Of a stretch of DNA of 64,000 nucleotides, positions 27,076-35,637 are shown piece after piece (position 1 is the first letter of the stretch; each line of letters begins with the position of its first letter). Under the pieces are notes generated by a model, which worked only from the letters and a program-made list of their open reading frames with translations, did no database searches and had not been told where the DNA came from. Source of the stretch: VRUE01 sp035712345 (GTDB lineage Bacteria > Actinomycetota > Thermoleophilia > Solirubrobacterales > 70-9); NCBI GenBank assembly GCA_035712345.1, contig DASTAY010000048.1, positions 1 through 64,000 on the forward strand, in the 5' to 3' direction. The position numbers and the translations under genes were made by a program.

Positions 27076-27927
27076 GTGTACCGCAAGCAAGTACGCCGCC
27101 GTAGGGCGGTACTCACTCTTCTCGTACTCGGCTCCTTCCTGCTGCTGACGATCACCTACGGGCAGACGTCGGGGGGCCTGCAGCGCGGTGTCAGCACGAT
27201 CTTCAGCCCCCTGCAGTCGGTCTCCGACCGAGCGCTGAAGCCGGCTCGCGACCTGATCGACTGGTTCGACAAGACCTTCGACGCCCGGGGTGAAAACAGC
27301 GATTTGAAGGCGGAGCTGGCAAGCACGCGGCGCGAGGCGGTCGCCGGGCAGGAGGCGCTGCAGGAAAACGCCCAGTTGCGCAAGCTGGTCGAACTCGATC
27401 GCGACCCGCCGTTGGCCGAATCCGTGTACAAGCCGGTGACCGGTCGGGTCATCGGGCGCTCGCCGACTGTCTGGAGCTCGACCGTGAACGTCGACGTCGG
27501 CTCCGGTGACGGCGTCGAGGTCGACGACCCGGTGATCAGCGGCGACGGCCTGGTCGGGACGGTCGCCTCGACCCAGGGCGGCTCCGCGCAGGTGACGCTG
27601 ATCACCGACCATGCCAGCGCCGTCTCGGCGAAGGTCCTGCCCAGCGGCGTGCAGGGGATCATCACCCCTGAAGTCGGCAACCCCGAAGACCTGATCCTGG
27701 AATTCATCGACTCGACCAAGCAGGTGCACGGAGGGCAGTCCGTCGTCACCTCGGGCTGGCGTGCGCAGGGCCTCTCCTCGCTGTTCCCACCGGGGCTACC
27801 GATCGGCGAAGTGACCAATGCCTCGATCGTCACCCAGGTCGCCCGCCAGCAGGTCCACCTGAAGCCCTACGCCGACATCGCCAACCTCGACCTGGTCCAG
27901 GTGCTGACGGGGGGGTCGCGACAATGA
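27076..27927 (+). CDS. mreC: Rod shape-determining protein MreC
   Basis: 283 residues, GTG start. One transmembrane helix (about 11-29), a coiled coil (about 70-110) and the two beta-barrel halves (GRVIGRSPTVWSSTVNVDVG, then DDPVISGDGLVGTV and LFPPGLPIGEV) match MreC. It scaffolds the elongasome between MreB and the PBP2-RodA pair on the outer side of the membrane. Confidence 0.96.
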   Translation: MYRKQVRRRRAVLTLLVLGSFLLLTITYGQTSGGLQRGVSTIFSPLQSVSDRALKPARDLIDWFDKTFDARGENSDLKAELASTRREAVAGQEALQENAQLRKLVELDRDPPLAESVYKPVTGRVIGRSPTVWSSTVNVDVGSGDGVEVDDPVISGDGLVGTVASTQGGSAQVTLITDHASAVSAKVLPSGVQGIITPEVGNPEDLILEFIDSTKQVHGGQSVVTSGWRAQGLSSLFPPGLPIGEVTNASIVTQVARQQVHLKPYADIANLDLVQVLTGGSRQ

Positions 27928-27991
27928 GCGCGGAGCGAGCAAGCGTGCATATCTGGCTCTTCGCGCCGCGAGCGAAGCGCGAGGACAGGTC

Positions 27992-28549
27992 GTGATCGTC
28001 ACGCCGAGGATCTTCGCCCGGCTCGCGGTTGTCGTCGTCCTCGCCGTGCTGCTGCAGCTCTCGTTCTTCTCACGCGTCGAGCTGATCCACACCAGCGCCG
28101 ACATCCTGCCCGCGGTGGTCGTCTCGCTCGGCCTGCTCGGCGGCAGCATGACCGGAGCGCTCGCCGGCTTCTCGGTCGGCTTCCTCGTCGACTGCCTGCT
28201 GGTCGCGCCGCTCGGCGGCTCCTCGCTCGTCCTGCTCGGCGCCGGCTACGCGGCGGGCCTCTTTCGCGAGCGCTTCGACATCCACAGCCCCCTGCTGCCG
28301 CCGCTGATCTGCATGGGCCTGACGCTTGCCGCGGAGCTCGGCTTCGGCGCGGTGCAAGTGATGCTCGGGCTCGACGCCCCGATCAGCGCGCTGGTCATCC
28401 GCGACATGCTGTTGCAGAGCATCTACGCCTTCTTCTGCGCCTGGCCGATCTATTTCGGCCTGCGGCGCCTGCTGCGTCCGGCGCTGGTCGAGGAGCCGAC
28501 GGTGACCCGACGACGTCAACCGACCGTGCTCGGGGCGAGGAAGGCCTGA
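27992..28549 (+). CDS. mreD: Rod shape-determining protein MreD
   Basis: 185 residues, GTG start 64 bases after mreC. Five to six hydrophobic helices; the family segment GFSVGFLVDCLLVAPLGGSS is clear. It is the membrane partner of MreC. Its stop overlaps the mrdA ATG. Confidence 0.92.
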   Translation: MIVTPRIFARLAVVVVLAVLLQLSFFSRVELIHTSADILPAVVVSLGLLGGSMTGALAGFSVGFLVDCLLVAPLGGSSLVLLGAGYAAGLFRERFDIHSPLLPPLICMGLTLAAELGFGAVQVMLGLDAPISALVIRDMLLQSIYAFFCAWPIYFGLRRLLRPALVEEPTVTRRRQPTVLGARKA

Positions 28550-30417
28550 TGTACAGGCGATCGGACGAGCTCGGCCCGCAGATGGGCAACCGCCTGGCGC
28601 TGCGCATCGCCGTCTTCGGCGGTGTCGCCCTCGCTCTCTTCGCGGTGCTCTTCCTCCGGCTCTGGTTCCTGCAGGTGCTGAACGGCGACAAGTACCTGGC
28701 GGAAGCGAAGAACAACCGCACGCGCGAGTTCAAGGTGACCGCCCCCCGCGGCAAAATCCTCGACCGCGACGGCCGGGTCATCGTCTCCAACCGCACCAGC
28801 CTCGCGCTCCAGGTCAACCCCGCGAAGCTCCCGGAAGACCCGCGCCGGCGCCATGCCGAGCTGGCCCAGCTGGCGGCGCTGACGCACAGCTCGCTGCCCC
28901 GCCTGCGCAAGACGATGCACGAACAGCTGCAGCTCGCCGCGGCCGCTCCGGTGACCCTGCGCCGCGACGTCGGCGACTATCTCGTCTTCTATCTGCAGGA
29001 GAACCAGGCGCGCTTCCCCGGGATCACCGTGCAGCATGTCTTCGTCCGCCGCTATCCGCATGGCACGCTTGCCGCGCACATCCTCGGCAATGTCGGCGAG
29101 ATCTCCGAAGAACAGCTGAAGGAGAAGCGCTACCGCAAGCTCGAACCGGGCGACGAGATCGGCCAGGAAGGGGTCGAGGACACCTACGACCGCTATCTGC
29201 GTGGCCTTCCCGGCCTCGAACGCTTCCAGGTCGACGCCTTCGGCCAGCCGACCCGCAACGGCCGTCTCGTCTCCAAGCCGCCGGTGCCCGGTGACAACCT
29301 GAAGCTGACGATCAACTCGGCGGTCCAGGAAGCCGGCGAAGCTGCATTTGCCGAACGCGGCCTGCACGGCGGCTTCGTCACGATGAACGTGCACACGGGG
29401 GAAATCCTCGGCCTCGGCTCCTACCCCACCTTCGAACCGTCGGTCTTCACGCGGCCGATGACCCAGGCCCAGGTCAACGCCCTCTATCGCGACCCGGTCG
29501 AAGCGCCGCTCACCGACCGCGCGACGGGCGGCCTCTACCCGACCGGCTCGACGTTCAAGCCGATCACCGCGATCGCCGCGCTCGAAAGCGGCAACCTGAC
29601 GCCGACCGAAGTGATCGAAGACCCCGGCCAGTTCGAAGTCGGCGGCGAGGTCTTCAAGAACGCCGGCGAAGCGGCAAACGGCTCGGTCAGCCTCGTCTCG
29701 GCATTGGAAGTGTCCTCTGACGTGTTCTTCTACAACCTCGGCTACCGCATGTGGGACACCGGCCAGCTGCAGCACTGGGCGCACGCGCTGGGGATCGGCC
29801 GCCCCACCGGCATCGACCTCCCGGTCCCGACCAATGGGCTGTTGCCGTCCAAGCAATGGCGCAACCAGCTCTTCAAGGAAGGCAACACCGAACGGCCCTG
29901 GTCGGCCGGCGACAACATCCAGCTCGCCACCGGCCAGGGCGACCTGCAGACCAACCCGCTGCAGATGGCCGTCGCCTACGCCGCGATCGCCAACGGCGGC
30001 ACGATCGTCACGCCCCACGTGGGGATGCAGGTCGACGACGCCGCCGGCCGGGTGCTGAAGGAATTCGATCCGCCGCCGCGCCGCCACGTCCATATGAATC
30101 CCACGTACCGGGCGGTAATCCTCGAAGGCCTGCACGACGCGGCGCAGAACGGCGCCGGCACCTCGTTCGCCGTTTTCGGCAACTTCCCGATCCCGGTCGC
30201 TGGCAAGACCGGCACCGCCGAACGCGTCGGGCATGCAGACCAATCCTGGTACGGCGTGCTCGCTCCGTATCCGAATCCGCGTATCGTCACCTTCGTGACC
30301 ATGGAGGAAGGCGGCTTCGGCGTCGAAGCCGCGGCGCCCGCCGCCAGGCGGATCCTCGAAGCCTATTTCGCCAAACAGCTCTCTCACGAAGCGAAACCCA
30401 CGGAAGAAGAAGGCTGA
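28549..30417 (+). CDS. mrdA: Penicillin-binding protein 2 (elongasome transpeptidase)
   Basis: 622 residues. One N-terminal transmembrane helix (about 20-42), a pedestal domain, and a transpeptidase domain with SxxK at STFKP (Ser near 334), SxN as SSD (near 388) and KTG in AGKTGTAE (near 553). It crosslinks peptidoglycan made by RodA, whose gene overlaps its stop (TGATG). The length is typical for PBP2. Confidence 0.96.
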   Translation: MYRRSDELGPQMGNRLALRIAVFGGVALALFAVLFLRLWFLQVLNGDKYLAEAKNNRTREFKVTAPRGKILDRDGRVIVSNRTSLALQVNPAKLPEDPRRRHAELAQLAALTHSSLPRLRKTMHEQLQLAAAAPVTLRRDVGDYLVFYLQENQARFPGITVQHVFVRRYPHGTLAAHILGNVGEISEEQLKEKRYRKLEPGDEIGQEGVEDTYDRYLRGLPGLERFQVDAFGQPTRNGRLVSKPPVPGDNLKLTINSAVQEAGEAAFAERGLHGGFVTMNVHTGEILGLGSYPTFEPSVFTRPMTQAQVNALYRDPVEAPLTDRATGGLYPTGSTFKPITAIAALESGNLTPTEVIEDPGQFEVGGEVFKNAGEAANGSVSLVSALEVSSDVFFYNLGYRMWDTGQLQHWAHALGIGRPTGIDLPVPTNGLLPSKQWRNQLFKEGNTERPWSAGDNIQLATGQGDLQTNPLQMAVAYAAIANGGTIVTPHVGMQVDDAAGRVLKEFDPPPRRHVHMNPTYRAVILEGLHDAAQNGAGTSFAVFGNFPIPVAGKTGTAERVGHADQSWYGVLAPYPNPRIVTFVTMEEGGFGVEAAAPAARRILEAYFAKQLSHEAKPTEEEG

Positions 30418-31613
30418 TGTACGCGACGAGGACCAGGCGGGCACAACCCGAACCCTTCGCCCTGCGGCCGGGGATCGCCGAGCGCCTCGGCCTGCCCTAC
30501 ATGGACGCGGGCCTGGGCATCGCGGCGATCGGCCTGGTCGCCTTCAGCGCCTTCGTGCTCGGTCAGGCGACCAAGCACGACGTCCCCGGCGACCCCGGCT
30601 ACTACCTCAACCGGCAGGCGCTCTACGGCGTGCTCGGCGTGATCGGCATGTACGTGCTGGCGCGGATCGACTACTCGCGCTTCCGCGAGCTGCGGGTCGG
30701 CATCTACACCTTCCTCTGCGTCAGCGTCGCGCTCGTCTTCGTCTTCGGCTTCGCCGCGCGCGGCTCGCGCCGCTCCTTCGAACTTCCCTTCTTCAGCTTC
30801 CAGCCATCGGAGCTGGGCAAGCTCCTGCTCGTATTGGCGCTTGCCGGCTTCGTCATCGATGGCGCCCGGCGGGGCTCGCCATGGCAGCGCACCGTGCGCT
30901 ACCTATGTCTCGGCCTCGCCCCGGCTGCGCTCGTCTTCCTGCAGCCGGACCTCGGCACCTCCCTGGTGTACGGGGCTATCACCCTCGCCGTGATGTACGT
31001 GGGGGGCGTCCGCTGGACGCACTTCGCGGTGATCGGCGCGGCCCTCGCCGCACTCGTGGCCCTCGTTCTCGTGGTCGCTCCCGCAATCGGGACGCCCATC
31101 TTGAAGGAATACCAGCAGCAGAGGCTGACCTCCTTCACGCATCCGAGCGCGGACCCCAGCGACGCGGGCTACCAGCAGAACCAGGCCAAGATCGCGATCG
31201 GCTCCGGTAAGACGACCGGCCGCGGCAACAAGGCCACCCAGACGCGGCTCGACTTCGTCCCTGAGCGGCACACCGACTTCATCTTCGCGGTGATCGGTGA
31301 GCGCTATGGATTCCTCGGCGCCGCGTTCGTCCTATCCCTATACGCCCTGCTGATCTGGCGGGCGCTGCGGATCGTGACGCTCTCGAAGAACTCGTACGGG
31401 ACCCTGGTGGCCGGCGGCATCGCCGCCATGCTGCTCTTTCAGGTCTTCGTCAACGTGGGGATGAACCTCGGGATCATGCCGATCACCGGGATTCCCCTGC
31501 CGCTGATGAGCTACGGGGGGTCGTCCGTGTTGGCGACCCTCCTCGCCGTGGGAGTGCTCCAGAGCATTCACATGCAAGCGCGCCTCAGTCAGAAAGGCAG
31601 GTTCGCCTGGTGA
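30417..31613 (+). CDS. rodA: Rod shape-determining peptidoglycan polymerase RodA
   Basis: 398 residues, a SEDS-family protein with about ten membrane helices. Conserved pieces: FQPSELGKLLLVLALA, the LQPDLGTSLVYG loop with the catalytic Asp region, HTDFIFAVIGERYGFLGA, and MPITGIPLPLMSYGGSSV. It polymerises lipid II together with PBP2. Confidence 0.97.
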   Translation: MYATRTRRAQPEPFALRPGIAERLGLPYMDAGLGIAAIGLVAFSAFVLGQATKHDVPGDPGYYLNRQALYGVLGVIGMYVLARIDYSRFRELRVGIYTFLCVSVALVFVFGFAARGSRRSFELPFFSFQPSELGKLLLVLALAGFVIDGARRGSPWQRTVRYLCLGLAPAALVFLQPDLGTSLVYGAITLAVMYVGGVRWTHFAVIGAALAALVALVLVVAPAIGTPILKEYQQQRLTSFTHPSADPSDAGYQQNQAKIAIGSGKTTGRGNKATQTRLDFVPERHTDFIFAVIGERYGFLGAAFVLSLYALLIWRALRIVTLSKNSYGTLVAGGIAAMLLFQVFVNVGMNLGIMPITGIPLPLMSYGGSSVLATLLAVGVLQSIHMQARLSQKGRFAW

Positions 31614-31667
31614 TCCCTTGAATGGGACCGGGCCATGCGTACCTATCTGAACTGAGCTGAAACACAC

Positions 31668-33431
31668 ATGAAAAAAACCATCCTGGTGTCCGCCGATCGC
31701 GGCGAGACCCGTGTAGCCGTCCTCGAGTCGAAGACCAAAGGCGGCAAACGCAACGTGGCGGAGCTCTACATAGAGCGCCGCGGCCGGCGTTCGATCGTCG
31801 GCAACATCTACAAGGGCAAGGTCGACAACGTCCTCGCCGGCATGGAGGCCGCCTTCGTCGACATCGGCCTCGAGCGCAACGGCTTCCTGCACGTCGACGA
31901 GATCGTCCTGCCGAACGGCGAACAGGCGCCGAAGCGCGGGCGCGGCAGCGGCCGCAAGATCACCGAGCTGATCAAATCCGGGCAGGAGATCCTCGTGCAG
32001 GTGGTCAAGGACCCGCTCAAGTCGAAGGGCGCCCGCCTCTCGATGAACCTCTCGATCGCCGGCCGCTACCTGGTCTACGCGCCGCAGGGCAGTGGCGTCG
32101 GCGTCAGCCGTCGCCTCAGCACCTCCGAGCGCGACCGGTTGCGCAAGATGGTCGACCGCACCTACAAGGGCCCGGGCGGGCTGATCGTCCGCACCGCCGC
32201 GCATGGGGCCAAGAAATCGGATTTCGTGCGCGAGGTCGGCTACCTGCACAAGCTCTACGACGTGCTCGAGCGGCGCAGCGAGAAGATCAAGGCGCCCGGG
32301 CTCGTCTTCCAGGAGCAGGACCTGCCGGTGCGCGTGCTGCGCGACGTGTTCCTGAGCGACTTCGAAAGAGCCGTGATCGATTCGCCCAAGCAGCTCGAAC
32401 GGGTGACCGGCTTCTTCCAGCGCACCGCGCCGGAGCTCGTCGACAAAGTCGAGCTCTACGAGGGGAAGAAGCCGCTGCTGGAGAAATGGGAGATCGACAA
32501 GGAGATCGAGTCGACCCTGGTGCGGCGCGTCGACCTGCCCTCGGGCGGTTACCTGATCATCGACTACACCGAGGCGCTGACCGTGATCGACGTGAACAGC
32601 GGCAGCTTCACCGGCCGCGGCAAAGGTGGCCTCGAGGAGACGATCACCAAGGTCAACACCGAGGCGGCGGACGAGGTCGTGCGGCAGCTGCGCCTGCGCG
32701 ACATCGGCGGCATCATCGTGATCGATTTCATCGACATGGCGCGGGCGAGGAACCGCGACAAAGTGCTGAAAACGCTGCGCAAAGCGCTCGACGCGGACAA
32801 GTCGAAGAGCTACGTGGTCGAGGTCTCCCCGCTCGGCCTGGTCGAGATGACGCGGCAGAACATCACCGACGGGGTGCGCGAGATCCTCACCTCGCCCTGC
32901 CCGACCTGCGAGGGCGAGGGCGTCGTGCTCTCGGCTGAGACGGTGGCGCTGGAGGGGCTGCGGCAGATGCGTGAGATGGCGGCGGACAACGCCGACGCCG
33001 AGGCCTTCCTGCTGCGCGTCAACCCGAAGGTCGCGGCTGAGCTGATCGAGCCCGACAGCGGTCTGGCCGAGCTGGAGGAGGAAACCGGCAGGCAGTTCCA
33101 CTTCGAGGGGGGCGACGCGCTGGCGATCGGCACCTTCACACTGGTCGAAGCCGGCAGCCGGGCCGAGATCGAGGAGCGGGCGCTGCCCTTCAAGGTCGGC
33201 GAGGAGGTGCTCGTGAAGATCGAGGAGCCGCACATGTACAACGCCGACGACGCGGTCGCCCGAATCGACTCCTACATCGTCAGCGTGACCGGCGGCGGGC
33301 GTTACGTCGGCGATCGCAAGATGGTCCGGATCGAGCGTGTGGAGCGGGCCGCCGCGGTCGCTTCGCTGCTCGGCGACCCGGGGAGCAACGGCGCCGAGGC
33401 AGACGCTCTAGAATCCGCCGCCGCCGAATGA
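31668..33431 (+). CDS. rng: RNase E/G family ribonuclease
   Basis: 587 residues. It has the S1 domain (about 37-120), the 5'-sensor and RNase H-like region, the catalytic Asp residues in LTVIDVNSGSFTG (near 308) and IIVIDFIDM (near 352), and the Zn-link CPTCEGEG (near 411). After the usual RNase G end, residues about 507-570 (KVGEEVLVKIEEPHMYN and on to DRKMVRIERVERA) look like a TRAM-type RNA-binding beta-barrel. It should mature rRNA and decay mRNA. rplU starts within its stop codon. Confidence 0.95.
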   Translation: MKKTILVSADRGETRVAVLESKTKGGKRNVAELYIERRGRRSIVGNIYKGKVDNVLAGMEAAFVDIGLERNGFLHVDEIVLPNGEQAPKRGRGSGRKITELIKSGQEILVQVVKDPLKSKGARLSMNLSIAGRYLVYAPQGSGVGVSRRLSTSERDRLRKMVDRTYKGPGGLIVRTAAHGAKKSDFVREVGYLHKLYDVLERRSEKIKAPGLVFQEQDLPVRVLRDVFLSDFERAVIDSPKQLERVTGFFQRTAPELVDKVELYEGKKPLLEKWEIDKEIESTLVRRVDLPSGGYLIIDYTEALTVIDVNSGSFTGRGKGGLEETITKVNTEAADEVVRQLRLRDIGGIIVIDFIDMARARNRDKVLKTLRKALDADKSKSYVVEVSPLGLVEMTRQNITDGVREILTSPCPTCEGEGVVLSAETVALEGLRQMREMAADNADAEAFLLRVNPKVAAELIEPDSGLAELEEETGRQFHFEGGDALAIGTFTLVEAGSRAEIEERALPFKVGEEVLVKIEEPHMYNADDAVARIDSYIVSVTGGGRYVGDRKMVRIERVERAAAVASLLGDPGSNGAEADALESAAAE

Positions 33432-33826
33432 GCACGTACGCAGTCATAGAGAGCGGGGGCAAGCAGTACAAGGTCGAGAAGGGCACTTCGCTGCTCGTCG
33501 ACCGCCTGGATGCCGGTGAGGGCGACGTGGTCGCCCTCCGTCCCGTGCTCTTCCGCGACAAGGAGGTCGTCGCCGGGCCGAAGGAGCTGGAGAAGGTCAA
33601 GGTCGAGGCCAAGGTTGCCGAGCACCTGCGGGGCCCGAAGATCAAGGTCTTCAAATACAAGCCGAAGAAGGGCTACCGGCGGCGCGCCGGCCACCGCTCG
33701 GAGCTGACCCGGCTCGAGGTCACCGAGCTGAAGATGGGCGCCAAAAAAGCCGCGACCAAACCGAAAGCCGGCAAAGAGCCCGCCAAGCCCGAGGCGGCTG
33801 CTAAAAAGGACGACGATGGCGCATAA
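33428..33826 (+). CDS. rplU: 50S ribosomal protein L21
   Basis: 132 residues, ATGA overlap with rng. The L21 core (MSTYAVIESGGKQYKVEKG through KPKKGYRRRAGHRSELTRLEV) occupies residues 1-102. A Lys/Ala/Pro-rich tail of 30 residues is extra to the compact L21 and probably disordered on the ribosome surface. TAGAAT at 33409-33414 could also give rplU its own promoter. Confidence 0.97.
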   Translation: MSTYAVIESGGKQYKVEKGTSLLVDRLDAGEGDVVALRPVLFRDKEVVAGPKELEKVKVEAKVAEHLRGPKIKVFKYKPKKGYRRRAGHRSELTRLEVTELKMGAKKAATKPKAGKEPAKPEAAAKKDDDGA

Positions 33827-34070
33827 GAAAGGACTCGGCTCGAGCCGCAACGGCCGCGAATCCAACCCCAACATGCTCGGGGTCAAGGTCTTCGCGGGCC
33901 AGAAGGTCAGCGGCGGCGAGATCATCGTGCGCCAGCGCGGCACGCGGTTCTGGCCCGGCGACGGCGTCGGCCTCGGTCGCGACCACACGATCTTCGCGAC
34001 GCAGGCGGGGACGGTTCAGTTCAAGCCGTCTCGCAAGGGCCGCACGATCTCGGTTCTGGCTGACTCGTAA
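33816..34070 (+). CDS. rpmA: 50S ribosomal protein L27
   Basis: 84 residues; starts MAHKKGLGSSRNGRESN, the bacterial L27 signature, and contains GTRFWPGDGVGLGRDHTIFA. Overlaps rplU by 11 bases, fixing a conserved rplU-rpmA-obg order. There is no N-terminal extension needing cleavage of the Staphylococcus type. Confidence 0.98.
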   Translation: MAHKKGLGSSRNGRESNPNMLGVKVFAGQKVSGGEIIVRQRGTRFWPGDGVGLGRDHTIFATQAGTVQFKPSRKGRTISVLADS

Positions 34071-34072
34071 GG

Positions 34073-34200
34073 GGGGAGGGGACGGGGTTGCCCCTCTTGC
34101 TTGCTGGGTTTTTCGCCGGGTGACTTGGCGGCCATCCGAGAGCGTGGTTGGGGCGAAAAACGGACGCCGCTGCGCTGGAGGGACACCCCGCCCCTCCCTC
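34073..34200. repeat. Palindromic repeat family A, copy 1
   Basis: About 128 bp directly after the rpmA stop. Imperfect G/C-rich arms enclose the family core: TGCTTGCTGGGTTTTTCGCC near the left arm and GGGCGAAAAA then GGACGCCGCTGCGCTGG near the right arm. May act as a transcription stop between rpmA and obg. Confidence 0.75.
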
Positions 34201-34253
34201 GGGGCCCCGCAGAACCTCGTGTGCGCGAGCTCGGGCCCTGCTGAGGAGCCGTA

Positions 34254-34292
34254 TTGGCGCGTTGGTCGCAATATGTGCGACTAAGGCGCCAA
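34254..34292. repeat. Palindrome upstream of obg, copy 2 of the valS element
   Basis: Arms GGCGCGTTGGTCGCA and TGCGACTAAGGCGCC around ATATG. It is the inverted copy of 19971-20007 with one change, and stands at the same distance from the -10 box and start codon as the valS copy. Confidence 0.8.
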
Positions 34293-34293
34293 C

Positions 34294-34299
34294 TACGCT
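34294..34299 (+). promoter_or_regulatory. -10 box of obg
   Basis: TACGCT, 9 bases, then the ATG at 34309; same geometry as valS. Confidence 0.55.
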
Positions 34300-34308
34300 C
34301 TGCTGACG

Positions 34309-35601
34309 ATGGATGACAAGGCCAAAATCTGGGTTGAGGGGGGGGCCGGCGGGAACGGGTGCATTTCGTTTCGGCGGGAGGCTCATGTGCCGCGCGGTGG
34401 CCCGGATGGGGGGGACGGCGGGCACGGGGGGGATGTGGTGCTCGTCTGCGACGCCTCGCGGCGCGACTTGGGGGCGTTGCGTGGGAGCAGGCACTTTCGG
34501 GCGCAGCGAGGCCGTCATGGTGAAGGCTCCAATCGGCATGGGGCACGGGGCGAGGATCTGACGATCCCGGTGCCCGCGGGTACGCAGGCGGAGGCTGTGG
34601 ATGGGAGTCGGGTGGACCTGGTCGAAGTTGGCCAGCGGGCCGTGATCGCACACGGGGGGCGCGGGGGGCACGGGAACAGGCGCTTCTCGACCTCGGTGCG
34701 GCAGGCGCCGCGATTCGCCGAGAGGGGGACCTCCGGCGAGGAGGGGTGGATCGAGGTGCGGCTGAAGCTGCTTGCCGACATCGGGCTCGTCGGCCTGCCC
34801 AATGCCGGCAAGTCCTCGCTGCTGGCGCGGCTGACCCGGGCCGAGCCGAAGGTGGGGGACTACCCGTTCACGACGCTCTCGCCGGTGCTGGGGACGATCG
34901 AGGGTGAGGATCGCCAGGCGGTAGTCGCGGACATCCCGGGATTGATCGAGGGCGCCGCCGAGGGCGCCGGGCTGGGCCATGAGTTCCTCGCCCACGTCGA
35001 GCGCTGCTCGGTGCTCGTCCACCTGGTCGACCTGGCGCCCGCCGAGGGAGATCCGGAGTCGAACTACGCCGCCGTGCGAGATGAGCTCGTCGCCTACGGC
35101 GCCGGGCTGGAGCGGCTTCCGGAGCTGATCGTCCTGTCGAAGCGCGACCTGCTGCCGGATGAGCGGGTCGAGCAGGCCGTGGCCGAGTGGCGGCGGAGGC
35201 TCGGCGACTGGGCGAGCGATGCCCTCGCCGTCTCGTCCGCCACCGGCGATGGGCTGGAGGAGTTGCGGCGGGCGCTGCTCGCCCGGCTTCCCGAGGAGGC
35301 GCCCGCGCGACCCGAGCGGCGCGACCTCGGCCCCGCCGAATTCGAGGCCGAGCACCGGGTCTACCGGCCGGTCGGCGAGGGCGGCTACTCGGTGCAGCGC
35401 GAGGACGACGGCGGTTACCGCGTCCTCGGCCGCGGCGTCGAGCTGCTCTTCGAGCGTCACGATCTGAAGAACGAAGAGGCGCTCGCCTACCTCGAGCAGC
35501 GGCTCAACGAGATCGGCGTCATCGCCGCCCTGCGCGCCGCCGGCTTCGAACCGGGCGACGACGTCCGCGTCGGCGAACACGAGTTCGAGCTGCATCCCTA
35601 G
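34309..35601 (+). CDS. obg: Obg/CgtA GTPase, 50S assembly factor
   Basis: 430 residues. The Gly-rich OBG fold (1-158) has the repeated GG motifs (GGAGGNGCISFRRE, GGPDGGDGGHGG). The G domain has G1 GLPNAGKSS (near 162), switch PFTTLSPVLG, G3 DIPGLIEGA and G4 SKRD. The C-terminal OCT domain (about 345-420, YRVLGRGVELLFERHDLKN) completes the actinobacterial/Bacillus-type form. It acts in large-subunit maturation and stress control. Confidence 0.97.
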   Translation: MDDKAKIWVEGGAGGNGCISFRREAHVPRGGPDGGDGGHGGDVVLVCDASRRDLGALRGSRHFRAQRGRHGEGSNRHGARGEDLTIPVPAGTQAEAVDGSRVDLVEVGQRAVIAHGGRGGHGNRRFSTSVRQAPRFAERGTSGEEGWIEVRLKLLADIGLVGLPNAGKSSLLARLTRAEPKVGDYPFTTLSPVLGTIEGEDRQAVVADIPGLIEGAAEGAGLGHEFLAHVERCSVLVHLVDLAPAEGDPESNYAAVRDELVAYGAGLERLPELIVLSKRDLLPDERVEQAVAEWRRRLGDWASDALAVSSATGDGLEELRRALLARLPEEAPARPERRDLGPAEFEAEHRVYRPVGEGGYSVQREDDGGYRVLGRGVELLFERHDLKNEEALAYLEQRLNEIGVIAALRAAGFEPGDDVRVGEHEFELHP

Positions 35602-35624
35602 GGGGCTCCACACGGAGGCGCTTT

Positions 35625-35630
35625 TACACT
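35625..35630 (+). promoter_or_regulatory. -10 box of proB
   Basis: TACACT, 7 bases, ATG at 35638; no ribosome site. Confidence 0.5.
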
Positions 35631-35637
35631 TGCGCCC

